64,000 nucleotides of DNA from Phenylobacterium montanum. Lineage in GTDB: Bacteria > Pseudomonadota > Alphaproteobacteria > Caulobacterales > Caulobacteraceae. Within the stretch, counting starts at the first letter, position 1, and every line of letters starts with the position of its first letter. Positions 17,565 through 26,901 of this stretch are shown here, one piece after another. The stretch covers positions 1 through 64,000 of the forward strand of contig NZ_CP073079.1 in NCBI RefSeq assembly GCF_018135625.1, written 5' to 3'. Position numbers and translations under genes: made by a program. Under the pieces are notes generated by a model. It saw nothing but the letters and a program-made list of their open reading frames with translations, searched no databases and had not been told where the DNA came from.

Positions 17565-18456
17565 CGACAGCCTGACGGTTCAGGGTGGCGAATTGAACCG
17601 CCTTGGTTCGACTGAACCGGTCCTCCGCCAGCGCTAGGAGGCCGGCGGCGTCAGACCGGGCGCCGAGGGTGATGACGCCCTCCTCGTCGAGGTCTCTCAG
17701 CGCGGTGCTCAAAATCGGGGAAATCGCCCGCGCCTGCGCAGGCAGCCCGAGCTTCTCCGCAGCGGCCACATAAAGACCGCCACCGTCCATGTAGGGCATG
17801 CGTTCGGCGACGACATCAAGGACGCGCCGGATGGGAATTTCCTCGCCGACCGGCAGGTCCGAACGCGCGAGCTCCCGCGCAAGGCGGGGCGCGACGTAGA
17901 GGTGTGGGTCGTCGCCCGGCAGGTCCAAGGCCAAGCCGATCGCCACGATCCAACGCCAGTAAGGCGCGATCTTGGTCTCGTTGAATCGACGTCCCTCGCT
18001 GGAGGTGTCAAGGCGGCCTGGCAGCGCTGCGTTGATGGCATCGGCGATGGTCTTGTTGGTCGAGCCGTGCAGCCAAGCCGTGCCCTTGGCCTGTTCGGCT
18101 CTCGCCACCATGAACGCAAACGCCTGCAACAAGACAGCGTCTGGGTGATCGGGTGGAAAGCTGAGCAGGCGCTGATGAGTCAGGTCCGCCAGATCGTCGA
18201 GGCCGCCGACCTCGAGGCCGGCTTCGAGGACATACTGCCCTTCCACCACACTGACAAAGTCGAGGCTGGTCGCCGCGCCGATAGTCTGGTCGGCCGCTAC
18301 GGCCGAGTCCGCAGCAGGAACGCCACCTTGAACGAAGCGGGGGTTCATCCACGCGACCATCTCGCCCCGTGGCATCTTCCCCTCGTGCGCCGCTAGAATC
18401 TGAAGCAGCGAGAGGGTCCGCTCGGGGGTGCCTGAGGTCGACGAGAGCAGGCTCAT
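17557..18456 (-). CDS. dpdG: DpdG-like protein
   Basis: This 299-residue protein sits between DpdF and DpdH, as DpdG does in known dpd clusters. The sequence is mostly helical with winged-helix-like parts at both ends (RTLSLLQILAAHEGKMPRGE and DLDEEGVITLGARSDAAGLL). No catalytic motif is visible. It overlaps the dpdF stop as ATGA (18456-18453) and dpdH by 8 bases. In Salmonella Montevideo dpdG is among genes linked to the restriction-like phenotype, so a recognition or adaptor role is plausible. The symbol rests on gene order and general character. Confidence 0.72.
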   Translation of the reverse strand: MSLLSSTSGTPERTLSLLQILAAHEGKMPRGEMVAWMNPRFVQGGVPAADSAVAADQTIGAATSLDFVSVVEGQYVLEAGLEVGGLDDLADLTHQRLLSFPPDHPDAVLLQAFAFMVARAEQAKGTAWLHGSTNKTIADAINAALPGRLDTSSEGRRFNETKIAPYWRWIVAIGLALDLPGDDPHLYVAPRLARELARSDLPVGEEIPIRRVLDVVAERMPYMDGGGLYVAAAEKLGLPAQARAISPILSTALRDLDEEGVITLGARSDAAGLLALAEDRFSRTKAVQFATLNRQAVDA

Positions 18457-21050
18457 GCCGCGGCCTCGAGCGCCAGGGTCTCGAGATAGGCCTCGCTGTA
18501 GCTTCCCAATGAAGAGGCCACCTGGTCCAAACGGCGGCCGTCGGCTCGGATTGACGGATCAGCGATGAGCACGAGCCTCTGCTTGGGGAAGGTTTTGGAG
18601 AACAGGTTCGCCTGGGTTAGCCACTTTTCGACGTCCGGGGCATCGTCCGGCAGAATGGTCGCCGTCGGCAGGTTGGCAAGCGCCCATCGGCCCTCCACCC
18701 ACTCGGAATGCGCAATCACCAAACCGAGCGGCACAGCCTTCGACGCGAGGGCTTCCGCCGTCTTCGCCGCCCAGGAATCGGGGACGACGAACTGCTGCAC
18801 GCCGGCGCGCGAGAGCGTCATCACCAGGCTGGCGCGCAGATGCCGGTCGGGTCCGTCCGGCGTGATGAGCAATCGGCCGGAAGGCCCATGCGCAACCTCA
18901 GGCCCTTCCATCCAGACGACATCGAGACCGCCGGACGCGATCTGCGTGGGCGTGGGCCGGGACCGACTTCGACACGGGGCGCAACGGCCGCACGGCGGGG
19001 CGTCCCAGACTTCCGGCTCGATGAGGCTGAAGGCGCCAGTCAGGAGGCAATTGGTGTCCCGGCCGCGCATGAGGTTTAGGAAGCTTCTCGCCTCGCCGAT
19101 CGACACACGTTGCTCGGCGTCCCGAACTTGGAAGATGTCATCCCACACGGCCGACGCCGTTGCTGCGCCAGCCATCAGCTCGTCGCGATGCAGCACGACC
19201 TCCCAGGTCGGATGCGCCTGGCGTTCTTGCACCGTAGTCACCTCGAGCACGCCCGTCCGCTGGAGCAGGTTCAGCAGGCTCTGGTTCCAACGGCGGTTGT
19301 GGCTGCCGGTGTGAGGCCCCAGCCGATCCGGCGCGGCGTCCAGGGGAAGGGTGAGCCGCCGCCTGACACCGGGCATCCACTCGACGCTCGCCTGGTCTCG
19401 CATGGCGTCCCAGTGCTCCACCGCAAAGGGTCGCGTCAGCCAGTCGCGCGCAGCCATCCGCATGGCCTCGCCGGCGTCGTCTTGATCGCCGCCCTCCGTC
19501 CAAAGGGTGAGCGAAAGGGACTGGTGGCCGTCGCGGCCGCCCCGACCGATTTCTTGATACCAACGCGCGGCGCTCTCGGGCAGGCAGTCATGGATCACAG
19601 CCCGAACATTGCTCTTGTCGATCCCCAGGCCAAACGCTGAGGTGGCCACGACAAGGTCGAGGTCCCCGCCCGCCCAGCGGTCGATGATGTCCTGCCGCCG
19701 CGCGCCGTCGGTGTCTCCCGTAAACAGGGCGATCCGGCGATAGCCCCGGCTCCCCAAGTCATTGTGAAGCTGCTCCGCCGCAGCCACCCGCGTCGTGTAG
19801 ACGATTGCTGGTCGCGGGCAGAGGTCGATCGCGCGAAAGAGCGCGGCCTCGCGCGCGTCAGAGTCGGTGAAACGACGGGTGACGATGTCAAAATCGTACC
19901 GCGGCACCCCGGCGTGAATCTCCAACCACGGCTCCTGCCCATAGCCGCGCTGCAGCTCGCTTCTCGCGCTTGGGGACATGGTGGCGGACAGGAGGACCGT
20001 GAGGAGATCCGGATTTTGCTCCCGAAGGGCCGCCACCAAGGCTGGAAGGCGCTGAAAGTCCGGCCGGAAGGTCCGGCCCCAGCTCTCGATGATGTGGGCC
20101 TCGTCGACGAACACCGCCGCCAGGCGCGCCTCCAGGCCAAATTTCTCATCGGCCGGCTTGGCGGCCTCGATCAGCGCATCGCGCGCACGGCCGAAGGCCA
20201 CCTCGGGCGACATGAGCAGCACGGGGATTTCACCGCGCCTGAAGGCGAACAGCAGATCCTCGCGGTCAGAATCGCTCATGGCGCCATGTAGTGCGCGGCT
20301 GTCTTCGAGACCCTTCAATCCCCGCAGGGTTCGTTCGTGGTCCTGGGCCAGGCCCACCAAAGGCGTGATGACAATCGCACAAGCTCCGGGACGTACAGCG
20401 CGCCACGCACGCGGCCCGACTTGGAAGAGGAGACTCTTGCCGGATCCGGTCGGCATCGACACGGCCAGCGCAGCGCCGGGCGGCGCCGTCAGCAGAGCGC
20501 GCAGCGCCGCCTTCTGGGTTTCGCTTTGATAGGTGGTGTGTGCGGAGAACCTGAGCAAAGCGGCGTCGGCCTCGGCCGGTCGAAAAGCCCGCCGCTCGCC
20601 GGCTTCGAAACGCAAAGCCAGGTCCAGCCCTTCGGCAATCTCATCAAGCTCGCCGACACGCAAGCGAACCCCGAACTCGTCGAGGGCTAGCCCAAACCTG
20701 TCCGCGAGGTCAGCGTCTCCAACGGGTAGAGCGTCCACTTCGTCCGCGGACAGCCATCCGCCCGCCGCCCTGGCCCAGCTTCGAAGCAGGGCCATACGAT
20801 CAGGACCGGCGTCAGCTTGGGAATAGGCTGTCCGCAGCTCTGTAATATAACCACTGCGCCATACGTCAGATTCGGCCAATCGATCGCTCCCCGCACCACT
20901 CTGACGTGGGTGCGGGCAGGGTGCAACGGCGGCAGGGCCCAGCGCCGACACGGCGCCTGTGTCGGATGAGAGGATGAACCTGATGAGTCCGGTTGGCGCC
21001 GATCTATGTCCATGTCTCTCGGCAAGCATCGAAGGCCTAGCCCAGAGCAC
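18453..21050 (-). CDS. dpdF: DpdF, RecQ-like SF2 helicase
   Basis: This helicase of up to 865 residues has Walker A MPTGSGKSLLFQV near 200, the DEAH box VFVDEAHIIESWGR near 312, LLSATMS near 355, and the RecQ-like motif V/VI block FGLGIDKSNVRAVIHDCLP and YQEIGRGGRDG near 470-505. A CGRCAPCRSRSR cluster near 693 resembles the zinc site of RecQ enzymes. A second domain after it is unassigned. It opens the F-G-H-I operon. The start is uncertain: GTG at 21050, ATG at 21029, or a more internal ATG at 20798. Translocation or unwinding at unmodified DNA is the likely role. Confidence 0.85.
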   Translation of the reverse strand: MLWARPSMLAERHGHRSAPTGLIRFILSSDTGAVSALGPAAVAPCPHPRQSGAGSDRLAESDVWRSGYITELRTAYSQADAGPDRMALLRSWARAAGGWLSADEVDALPVGDADLADRFGLALDEFGVRLRVGELDEIAEGLDLALRFEAGERRAFRPAEADAALLRFSAHTTYQSETQKAALRALLTAPPGAALAVSMPTGSGKSLLFQVGPRAWRAVRPGACAIVITPLVGLAQDHERTLRGLKGLEDSRALHGAMSDSDREDLLFAFRRGEIPVLLMSPEVAFGRARDALIEAAKPADEKFGLEARLAAVFVDEAHIIESWGRTFRPDFQRLPALVAALREQNPDLLTVLLSATMSPSARSELQRGYGQEPWLEIHAGVPRYDFDIVTRRFTDSDAREAALFRAIDLCPRPAIVYTTRVAAAEQLHNDLGSRGYRRIALFTGDTDGARRQDIIDRWAGGDLDLVVATSAFGLGIDKSNVRAVIHDCLPESAARWYQEIGRGGRDGHQSLSLTLWTEGGDQDDAGEAMRMAARDWLTRPFAVEHWDAMRDQASVEWMPGVRRRLTLPLDAAPDRLGPHTGSHNRRWNQSLLNLLQRTGVLEVTTVQERQAHPTWEVVLHRDELMAGAATASAVWDDIFQVRDAEQRVSIGEARSFLNLMRGRDTNCLLTGAFSLIEPEVWDAPPCGRCAPCRSRSRPTPTQIASGGLDVVWMEGPEVAHGPSGRLLITPDGPDRHLRASLVMTLSRAGVQQFVVPDSWAAKTAEALASKAVPLGLVIAHSEWVEGRWALANLPTATILPDDAPDVEKWLTQANLFSKTFPKQRLVLIADPSIRADGRRLDQVASSLGSYSEAYLETLALEAAA

Positions 21051-21082
21051 GAACGGTCGCGTGTCAGGCCTGGTGTTTGCAG

Positions 21083-21691
21083 ATGTCCGATAGGATCGCC
21101 GCGGCTTTGCCGGGTCTTGAGGCCAAAGCGCTCGAGACGCTTCGGAAGCGCGCGCCGTGCCCGGTGGCGACCTACAGGACGATCCTCAGAAGCATCGCGG
21201 CCGACGACCTTGAGAGTGAGGGCGCGGAACCGACGCGGCGACGCTTCAACGCCTACTACGGCGTTCGTCGCAACGCCGCCTGGCGGATGTCGTTTTACGC
21301 CCGCTTCGAAGCGGCCAAACATTCAACCAGATCCGCGAGCGAGCTGTTCGAGGACGTCGTCGAGGGGATCAGGGCGGACACTGGACGGATTGAGGCCTCC
21401 TTCGCCAGCAAGCTCGTGGCGACCTTGAGGCCCAATAGCCCCGTGATCGACTCGGTCGTGCGCGCTTGGCTCTCGCTCCATACGGAGCCGCCAAGGTTCG
21501 CGAGCCAGACCGCGACGGTCGTCACCTACTATCGGTGGCTGGAAGCCGTGATGCTGGAGACCGCGGCGTCTGCGGGGGCCCGGCGATGGTCCGCCGCTTT
21601 CGAGGAAGCGTTTCCGAGCCCGGCGGGGGAACACGCCATCTCAGATTTGAAGCGGCTCGACTTTCTGATCTGGGCCGGCGCCGACCGCTAG
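21083..21691 (+). CDS. Uncharacterised protein embedded in the dpd cluster
   Basis: This 202-residue protein begins at ATG 21083 and lies alone on the plus strand between dpdF and queC. It is helical, with a Cys-Pro near the start ([13 protein letters not shown]), [20 protein letters not shown] in the middle, then [19 protein letters not shown] and a C-terminal [10 protein letters not shown] believe similar uncharacterised proteins occur in defence islands but know no function. Its start region abuts dpdF divergently and its TAG stop shares CTAG with queC. It may be a regulator or an extra component of the system. Confidence 0.72.
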   Translation: MSDRIAAALPGLEAKALETLRKRAPCPVATYRTILRSIAADDLESEGAEPTRRRFNAYYGVRRNAAWRMSFYARFEAAKHSTRSASELFEDVVEGIRADTGRIEASFASKLVATLRPNSPVIDSVVRAWLSLHTEPPRFASQTATVVTYYRWLEAVMLETAASAGARRWSAAFEEAFPSPAGEHAISDLKRLDFLIWAGADR

Positions 21692-22392
21692 GCTGCGCTT
21701 TCCAGCCACCCCGCATAGCCGCCCGCGCGAAGCTCGCAAGCCGGGCAGGCGCCGCAACCGAAGCCCCACGCGTGGCGATGCTCGCGGTCGCCCTGATAGC
21801 AGGTGTGGGTGTGCTCGATGATCAGGTCGACCAGCGCCTGGCCGCCAAGGCTGTGCGCGAGCGCCCAGGTTTGCGCCTTGTCGATCCACATCAGGGGCGT
21901 GTCGATGACGAAGCGTTTTTCCATCCCGAGGTTCAAGGCGACCTGCAGTGCCTTGATCGTGTCGTCGCGACAATCGGGGTAGCCTGAGAAGTCAGTTTCG
22001 CAGACCCCCGTGACGAGGTGTTTGATCTCTCGCCGATAGGCGACCGCGCTGGCGTAGGTCAGGAACAGGAGGTTTCGGCCGGGGACGAAGGTGTTGGGCA
22101 GGCCGCTTTCCGCGAATGCGATGGCGGCGCCGGTGGTCAGGGCTGTGTCGCTGATGCCGCCGAGCGATGTGAGGTCGAGGACGCGATCCTCGCCCAATTT
22201 CGCGGCCCAGGGCGCAGAGAGAGACCTGAGTTGATCCAGAAATTTGAGCCTGACGTCGAGCTCAACACGATGGCGCTGGCCATAGTCGAACCCGATGGTC
22301 TCGACCCGGTCGAACCGATCGAGCGCCCAGGCCAAGCAGGTCGCCGAATCCTGACCGCCCGAGAACAAGACCAGGGCCGAGGTGTCCGTCAT
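21688..22392 (-). CDS. queC: 7-cyano-7-deazaguanine (preQ0) synthase QueC
   Basis: QueC converts 7-carboxy-7-deazaguanine to preQ0 using ATP and ammonia. This 234-residue protein starts [19 protein letters not shown] with the PP-loop SGGQDS at residues 10-15. The C-terminus carries the zinc-binding cysteines ([11 protein letters not shown] then [10 protein letters not shown]). [13 protein letters not shown] and [17 protein letters not shown] are typical. The ATG at 22392 overlaps the queD stop by one base (TGATG). The frame stays open far upstream through queD but that is a shadow. QueC ends the modification operon and supplies preQ0 to DpdA. Confidence 0.95.
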   Translation of the reverse strand: MTDTSALVLFSGGQDSATCLAWALDRFDRVETIGFDYGQRHRVELDVRLKFLDQLRSLSAPWAAKLGEDRVLDLTSLGGISDTALTTGAAIAFAESGLPNTFVPGRNLLFLTYASAVAYRREIKHLVTGVCETDFSGYPDCRDDTIKALQVALNLGMEKRFVIDTPLMWIDKAQTWALAHSLGGQALVDLIIEHTHTCYQGDREHRHAWGFGCGACPACELRAGGYAGWLESAA

Positions 22393-22763
22393 CAGGCGGT
22401 CTCCGCGCCGTAGTAGCTGCACGCGCCGTTGTCGCTGTCTCGGCGCACCGTGACCCGCACCAGGTTCGGGCAAATCGGCTGCAGCTTCCGCCAGATCCAG
22501 GAGGACAGGTTCTCCATGGTCGCGGGGCCGAGATCGTTGATCTCGTCCAGGAACCGATGATCCAGGCCGTCGCGCGTTTCGGCGAGCGCGCGGTCGAGAA
22601 GGCCGAGATCGATGACCATTCCCGTTTCGGGGTCCGCGCGTCCACGCACGACGACCTCGGCGCGGTAGGAATGGCCATGGATGCGCCGGCTGGGATCGGC
22701 GTCGACCGTCCGTTGCAGCGTGTGGGCCGCGTCGAACCGAAATTCCTTGCTGAGTTCGTACAT
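22392..22763 (-). CDS. queD: QueD, 6-carboxytetrahydropterin synthase (Ser in place of catalytic Cys)
   Basis: QueD makes 6-carboxy-tetrahydropterin from dihydroneopterin triphosphate. This 123-residue form starts [18 protein letters not shown] at ATG 22763, overlapping the queE stop by one base. Zinc ligands are present: His in DAAH and the two His of IHGHSY. Asp/His of GLDHRFLDE fit the catalytic pair. The position four residues before HGH, normally the catalytic Cys (CxxxHGH), is Ser (SRRIHGH). I believe a QueD subgroup with this feature exists, so it may still be active. Upstream in-frame ATG at 22808 is less likely because it lies inside queE. Confidence 0.88.
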   Translation of the reverse strand: MYELSKEFRFDAAHTLQRTVDADPSRRIHGHSYRAEVVVRGRADPETGMVIDLGLLDRALAETRDGLDHRFLDEINDLGPATMENLSSWIWRKLQPICPNLVRVTVRRDSDNGACSYYGAETA

Positions 22764-23395
22764 CAGCGGATGCCCATGAATTTGTGCGTCTGCAGGGACA
22801 GGCGCCACTGGGGATGTGCCAGGCAGTAGGCGATGGCCGCCTGGGTGTTGGCGTCGATGTCCGGCCCATCCATCGGCTGCAGCAGGTGATGTTGGAAGGC
22901 GAGTCCTTCGAAGGCACCAGGGTCTACGCCAGCCTGTGGGAAGACCAGTTTCAGCTCGTGCCCGGTTATTTGGGCAAGGCGTGTGGAGCCCTTCGGGCTG
23001 ACGGTGATCCAGTCGATCGCGGGCGGGGCGGCCAACGTCCCGTTGGTTTCGACGGCGATCTCGAAGTCGCGGCCATGCACGGCGGCGAGCAGATCGTCAT
23101 CGACCTGCAAAAGGGGCTCGCCCCCGGTCAGCACCACGAAGCGCGGGCCGTCGCCACCCCGCCACATTTGGGCGATGGCGTCGGCCAGGCCGTCGGCGGT
23201 CCGGAATCGCCCGCCGCCGTCGCCGTCTACGCCCACAAAATCGGTGTCGCAGAAGCGGCAGTCAGCGGTCGCCCGGTCGCGCTCCCTGCCGCTCCACAGA
23301 TTACAGCCGGCAAATCGGCAAAACACGGCGGGGCGTCCGGCATGTCGGCCCTCGCCTTGCAAGGAATAGAACATCTCTTTTACGGCGTAGGTCAC
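22763..23395 (-). CDS. queE: QueE, 7-carboxy-7-deazaguanine synthase (radical SAM)
   Basis: QueE is a radical SAM enzyme that contracts the pterin ring to the 7-deazaguanine core. This 210-residue protein begins with GTG at 23395. The cluster ligands lie in CRFAGCNLW followed 14 residues later by CRFC, giving C-x14-C-x2-C, the unusual spacing known for Burkholderia-type QueE. SLQGEG near the N-terminus, LTGGEPLLQ (SAM binding) and ETNGT are standard. It starts one base after the upstream DGQHR gene ends and overlaps queD by one base. Confidence 0.94.
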   Translation of the reverse strand: MTYAVKEMFYSLQGEGRHAGRPAVFCRFAGCNLWSGRERDRATADCRFCDTDFVGVDGDGGGRFRTADGLADAIAQMWRGGDGPRFVVLTGGEPLLQVDDDLLAAVHGRDFEIAVETNGTLAAPPAIDWITVSPKGSTRLAQITGHELKLVFPQAGVDPGAFEGLAFQHHLLQPMDGPDIDANTQAAIAYCLAHPQWRLSLQTHKFMGIR

Positions 23396-23396
23396 G

Positions 23397-24482
23397 TCAG
23401 GCGGCCCTCGCCTGCGCTGCCAATTCGGTCTTGATGACCTGGAGCAGATAGAAGGTCAGCTGACGGACGTCCGCCGGGACGTTCTGCAGCCCATTCCAGC
23501 GGCGGCGTTCCGAGCCGAAATCCCACTCGCCGTCGGACCAGGCTGTCTTGCCCCTCAGGAGGCGTAGGCCCTTGGCGAATTCGTCGCGGGTTTCGGCGCC
23601 GGTGACGCCGTTCAGGTAGTCCATGACGTAGCCCAGCGCGACGATCCCGGTCCCGTGGATCAAGCGGGAGTCCTTCGGGGTCTTGTTGTCCCAGTCCGCG
23701 GCGAAGACCGTCCGCACGGCGTGCCAATACTCGCTGATCAGGCCGACACCCTTATCGAGAAGGAGGGCGTCGTCGCCGGCGTAAAGCCGCAAAGCGCCGT
23801 CGCTCAGCGAGTTCATGATCACGCGCTGCAGGACGGTGTCGCGGATGACCCCCTTCGGATTGGTCTGCTGTTTGATCAGGCCCTTCAGCGCTGAGCCCGT
23901 TCGATAGTTCAGCGCCTCCGTCAGCAACGCAGCCTGAGAGCGGTTCGACATTCTGGGAGGCAGATCACCCACCTGCGGCAGCAGTTCGTAGACCAGCGCC
24001 TTGGGCAGCGGCCGGGTGTTGTTGATGAGGATGAACTGCCGTTGCAGCTCCTCTTCGGTGTCGCACAGGAAGCCCGAGACCAACACCTCGAAGTCGCGGC
24101 CATGCAGTCCAGCCAGGGCCGTGAAGCGCTGCTGACCATCGACGATCCAGCCAGGCGGGCCGTCCGTTACGTCGATGACGAGCCTGCGGGACGCGGCGCC
24201 GGGGCGGGCAGGGGGCTCGAGGTGAGCCCTGCCGAGGAAGGCAACAACGATCGGATTGGGGAGGATGGCGCTTGGTTTTTCAAGGTAGTCGCGGATCTCG
24301 CGGATATGCGCCGCGATTTGGGGCCGTTGGAAGCCGGTCAAGAGGCCCTCTCCGTCGCGGCCGGCGCGCTCGATCCGGGCGATCCGCGAGATGTCGCCCG
24401 CCTTCGCGACGAACGTGAACACCGTCATGTCGGGGTTTTGGGCCGGCGTCAGGGCGTTGAAATAGAGAAGGGTCTTGCTCAT
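23397..24482 (-). CDS. dpdB: DGQHR-domain protein 1 (DpdB/DndB-like)
   Basis: DGQHR proteins, related to DndB, bind DNA and, in the case of DpdB, assist DpdA in placing preQ0 in DNA. This 361-residue protein has PGWIVDGQQRFTAL with DGQQR at 115-119, preceded by LTGFQRPQIAAHIREIRDYL and LPNPIVVAF, and followed by FILINNTRPLPKALVYELLP. It lies between DpdA and QueE and overlaps dpdA by 4 bases (ATGA at 24482-24479). A second protein of the same type lies on the other side of dpdA; which one is the functional DpdB, or whether both work together, is not clear. Confidence 0.82.
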   Translation of the reverse strand: MSKTLLYFNALTPAQNPDMTVFTFVAKAGDISRIARIERAGRDGEGLLTGFQRPQIAAHIREIRDYLEKPSAILPNPIVVAFLGRAHLEPPARPGAASRRLVIDVTDGPPGWIVDGQQRFTALAGLHGRDFEVLVSGFLCDTEEELQRQFILINNTRPLPKALVYELLPQVGDLPPRMSNRSQAALLTEALNYRTGSALKGLIKQQTNPKGVIRDTVLQRVIMNSLSDGALRLYAGDDALLLDKGVGLISEYWHAVRTVFAADWDNKTPKDSRLIHGTGIVALGYVMDYLNGVTGAETRDEFAKGLRLLRGKTAWSDGEWDFGSERRRWNGLQNVPADVRQLTFYLLQVIKTELAAQARAA

Positions 24483-25762
24483 GGCTGCCGGAATTCACTG
24501 AGGTGGGTGTGGAAGACGTGGAGATTATGGATGCCGCGACGCTTGTTGCGGTTTGAGGTGCGGAAGATCAGCGCCTCGACGCCAGCCTCACGGCAGACTC
24601 GGCAACCGCAGTGTTCCCAAGGTCGATCGGTGAGGGTGTCTGCATAGACTTTCCGCTGCTTCGCCGCGGCGTCGGCGCGCCGACTGGGGGAGACTTCCTC
24701 GTCCCAGTTGAGCGCCGCCCAATAGTCCATCACGGCGTCGAGCCCCTGTTCGAGGGTCGCGCCCCCCGCCGCGTAGGCGCGGACTCCCTTCAGGGCGGCG
24801 TCCTCGAGCAGGCGGGCGTCTTCTTGGTTGAGACTCCCCTCCAGCGCCTTTTGCTTGAGCTTGTTGTTCTCGGTCGCCTGGGGGATTCGGATCGCGGTGT
24901 AGTAGGAAAGATCGCCGCTTGGCGTCCGCATCCAGTAGTTCTTCTTCGCATCCTTGAAGGCGCGGAGAAGCGGGGATGTGGTGTCGAAACTGGTGACGCC
25001 GAACTCCTCCAGGGCGCTCAGCTCCTCGATCTTGCCGAAGCCAAGGAGGTGTAGGCGCACGCGAGACGGCAGGGCGTTCCGCATGGCGGCCAGCACCCGA
25101 CGGATTTGATCGATCTTCAGCGGCACGGTTCCGCCGATGGCCAGGTAATCGTACCCCATGTCCGCGAGGCTGCGGGCCGCGTCGGCCATGCTGGCGGTGG
25201 ACCATCCTTGGATCACGCCCATGGGCGTGAACCCGCCGCCCAGCCGGCTGCCCGCGTGATAGAATTCTGCGGCGTTCTGGAGGGTGATCTCGTAGCGGTT
25301 TCGGACGTCCTCCGGCACATCGGTGATCGACCGATCGGCGCCAGGCTCATCAAAATCGAAGATCAGGTGGTCAGGTGAGCAGCCGTGGGTGAAGCCGCCA
25401 TCGGCGTAGAATTCCGCCGTGTCTTCGGCGCTGTACGGCGGCGCGGGCAGGTTGCGATAGGTGAAGGCGCCGCAGTCGCCCATCATCATGCTGCCGGGAA
25501 AACGGGTCTCGGGATATCGCAGGAAGCGGCGGGCGCCCTCCCGGCGAAAGCGCATCAATTGGGCCTCGGAATATTTCCCGGGATGCCGAGCGTCTCCGAC
25601 GATTCCGCGAGAGACGAGGATCCCGTCGTAGGGGGCGTCGTCGAGGAATTCGTGAGGATACTGGTCGTCACGGTGGATGGTTCGACCGGCGCCGTTTCGG
25701 TCCGCCAGGAAGTCGTAACCCGGGTCGATCGTGTCGAGGCTGTCAGCAAAGATGAAGCGCAT
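24479..25762 (-). CDS. dpdA: DpdA, DNA-guanine transglycosylase (TGT-like)
   Basis: DpdA swaps guanine in DNA for preQ0, using a fold shared with tRNA-guanine transglycosylase. This 427-residue protein has the TGT-like SMMMGDCGAFTYRN (Asp96), GVIQGWS near 184 and YLAIGGTVP near 214. The C-terminal zinc site is clear: Cys385, Cys387 and Cys390 in HCGCRVC, with His412/His415 in GIHNLH, matching the CxCxxC...His of TGT. It sits between two DGQHR proteins and overlaps both (1 and 4 bases). The early part (FLDDAPYDGILVSRGI) is typical of DpdA rather than tRNA enzymes. It is the marker gene of the system. Confidence 0.94.
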   Translation of the reverse strand: MRFIFADSLDTIDPGYDFLADRNGAGRTIHRDDQYPHEFLDDAPYDGILVSRGIVGDARHPGKYSEAQLMRFRREGARRFLRYPETRFPGSMMMGDCGAFTYRNLPAPPYSAEDTAEFYADGGFTHGCSPDHLIFDFDEPGADRSITDVPEDVRNRYEITLQNAAEFYHAGSRLGGGFTPMGVIQGWSTASMADAARSLADMGYDYLAIGGTVPLKIDQIRRVLAAMRNALPSRVRLHLLGFGKIEELSALEEFGVTSFDTTSPLLRAFKDAKKNYWMRTPSGDLSYYTAIRIPQATENNKLKQKALEGSLNQEDARLLEDAALKGVRAYAAGGATLEQGLDAVMDYWAALNWDEEVSPSRRADAAAKQRKVYADTLTDRPWEHCGCRVCREAGVEALIFRTSNRNKRRGIHNLHVFHTHLSEFRQP

Positions 25763-26901
25763 CAGGCCACCTTCGCGAAGGCGTACTGGCGATCGAGGCG
25801 GGCCAGGTGGCTCGACAAGAGTTTGATGTCGCGCGGCAGGTTTTGGATCTCATTCCAGTCCCGCTGTAGCTCCGTCCATCGGCCCGACGTCCATCGGCAG
25901 TGGGGCGCGATGCGGCTGAGGGCGTCATAGGCGTGCGCCTGAAGATCGGCGCCCGGCGCGGCGCGCGCCATGATCCGGTCCATCAGGATGCTCATGGCCT
26001 CGATCCCGGCGGAGTGCATCAGCCGGCTGTCGGTGGCCGGAAGGCCCCAGGCTTCGGGGAACGCCGCCTTGGCCGCGCTCCAATAGGCGACAAGGATGCG
26101 GTACATCCCATCTACGTCCGCCGGCGTGTCTCCGTGCGCCTTTAGGGGCCCGAGCGCCCCAAGAGCGCCGCCGATGCTAAGGCGGATCGCCTTGATCAGC
26201 GCGGAGTCGATCACGACGGCGCCGGCCTCATCCTCCGACAGACGTCGGATCAGTCCCTTGAAGGGCGATTCCGGCGAGGTCTGGAGACGATGGACCAGCA
26301 GGCTGGGGATTTTCCGGGCGGAGAGGTCGCGCGGGAAAAAGGCGTCCACCTCGGGCAGCAGTTCGTTGATCAGCCTCGGATCGAGCGGCTTGGCCTTGTT
26401 CACCAGGATGAACTGCTCGCGGTGAACGGCCAACTCCTCGGAAACGAACGCGACGACGGGGACAGGAAAGGTCTTGTCCTTGGCCTGGGACAGGGCGATC
26501 GAACGCTGCTGCCCATCCACGATCCAGGCGGCGCGCGACCCGTCGAGAGGCAAGGGGATTCTCAGGGTGCCGGCCTCGGAAACGCGCAGGTCGCCCTCGG
26601 GCCGCTCACCCCGGGCGGCGGTGAACCGGGCGCGCGGTGAAATCGCCAGGATGATCGCGTTGGGGAACAGCACCGGACCTTGATCCAGGAAGTCGGTGAT
26701 CGCTTGGACGTGGCTCTTGATGCCCTTGCGCTGAAAGCCTTGCAGCGAACCTTCGGCGTCGCGATGCACCCTCGAGATCTCGGCGATCTTGAGCAGGTCC
26801 GCGCCGGCGATGAAGAAGGCGTAGATCGCCTTGTCCGCCTGGACCGTGCGAACCGCGCGAACGGCAAGGACGGGTTCGGTTGTCTTGCGGGGCCGGGTCA
26901 T
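25762..26901 (-). CDS. DGQHR-domain protein 2 (DpdB/DndB-like)
   Basis: This second DGQHR protein has 379 residues from ATG 26901, which overlaps the upstream stop as ATGA. It carries AAWIVDGQQRSIAL with DGQQR at 129-133, LQGFQRKGIKSHVQAITDFL, and FILVNKAKPLDPRLINELLP. The layout matches DGQHR protein 1 block for block, so the two are diverged paralogs. The last base of its stop overlaps the dpdA start (TGATG). A pair could form a heteromer, or one copy could have taken a regulatory role as DndB does. The frame is open to 26961, but that extension overlaps the upstream gene. Confidence 0.82.
   Translation of the reverse strand: MTRPRKTTEPVLAVRAVRTVQADKAIYAFFIAGADLLKIAEISRVHRDAEGSLQGFQRKGIKSHVQAITDFLDQGPVLFPNAIILAISPRARFTAARGERPEGDLRVSEAGTLRIPLPLDGSRAAWIVDGQQRSIALSQAKDKTFPVPVVAFVSEELAVHREQFILVNKAKPLDPRLINELLPEVDAFFPRDLSARKIPSLLVHRLQTSPESPFKGLIRRLSEDEAGAVVIDSALIKAIRLSIGGALGALGPLKAHGDTPADVDGMYRILVAYWSAAKAAFPEAWGLPATDSRLMHSAGIEAMSILMDRIMARAAPGADLQAHAYDALSRIAPHCRWTSGRWTELQRDWNEIQNLPRDIKLLSSHLARLDRQYAFAKVA

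Noticed and set aside
21688-22917. Long form of QueC starting at 22917
   Set aside because: The first 175 codons run through queD and queE in another frame. The QueC N-terminus with its PP-loop starts at 22392.
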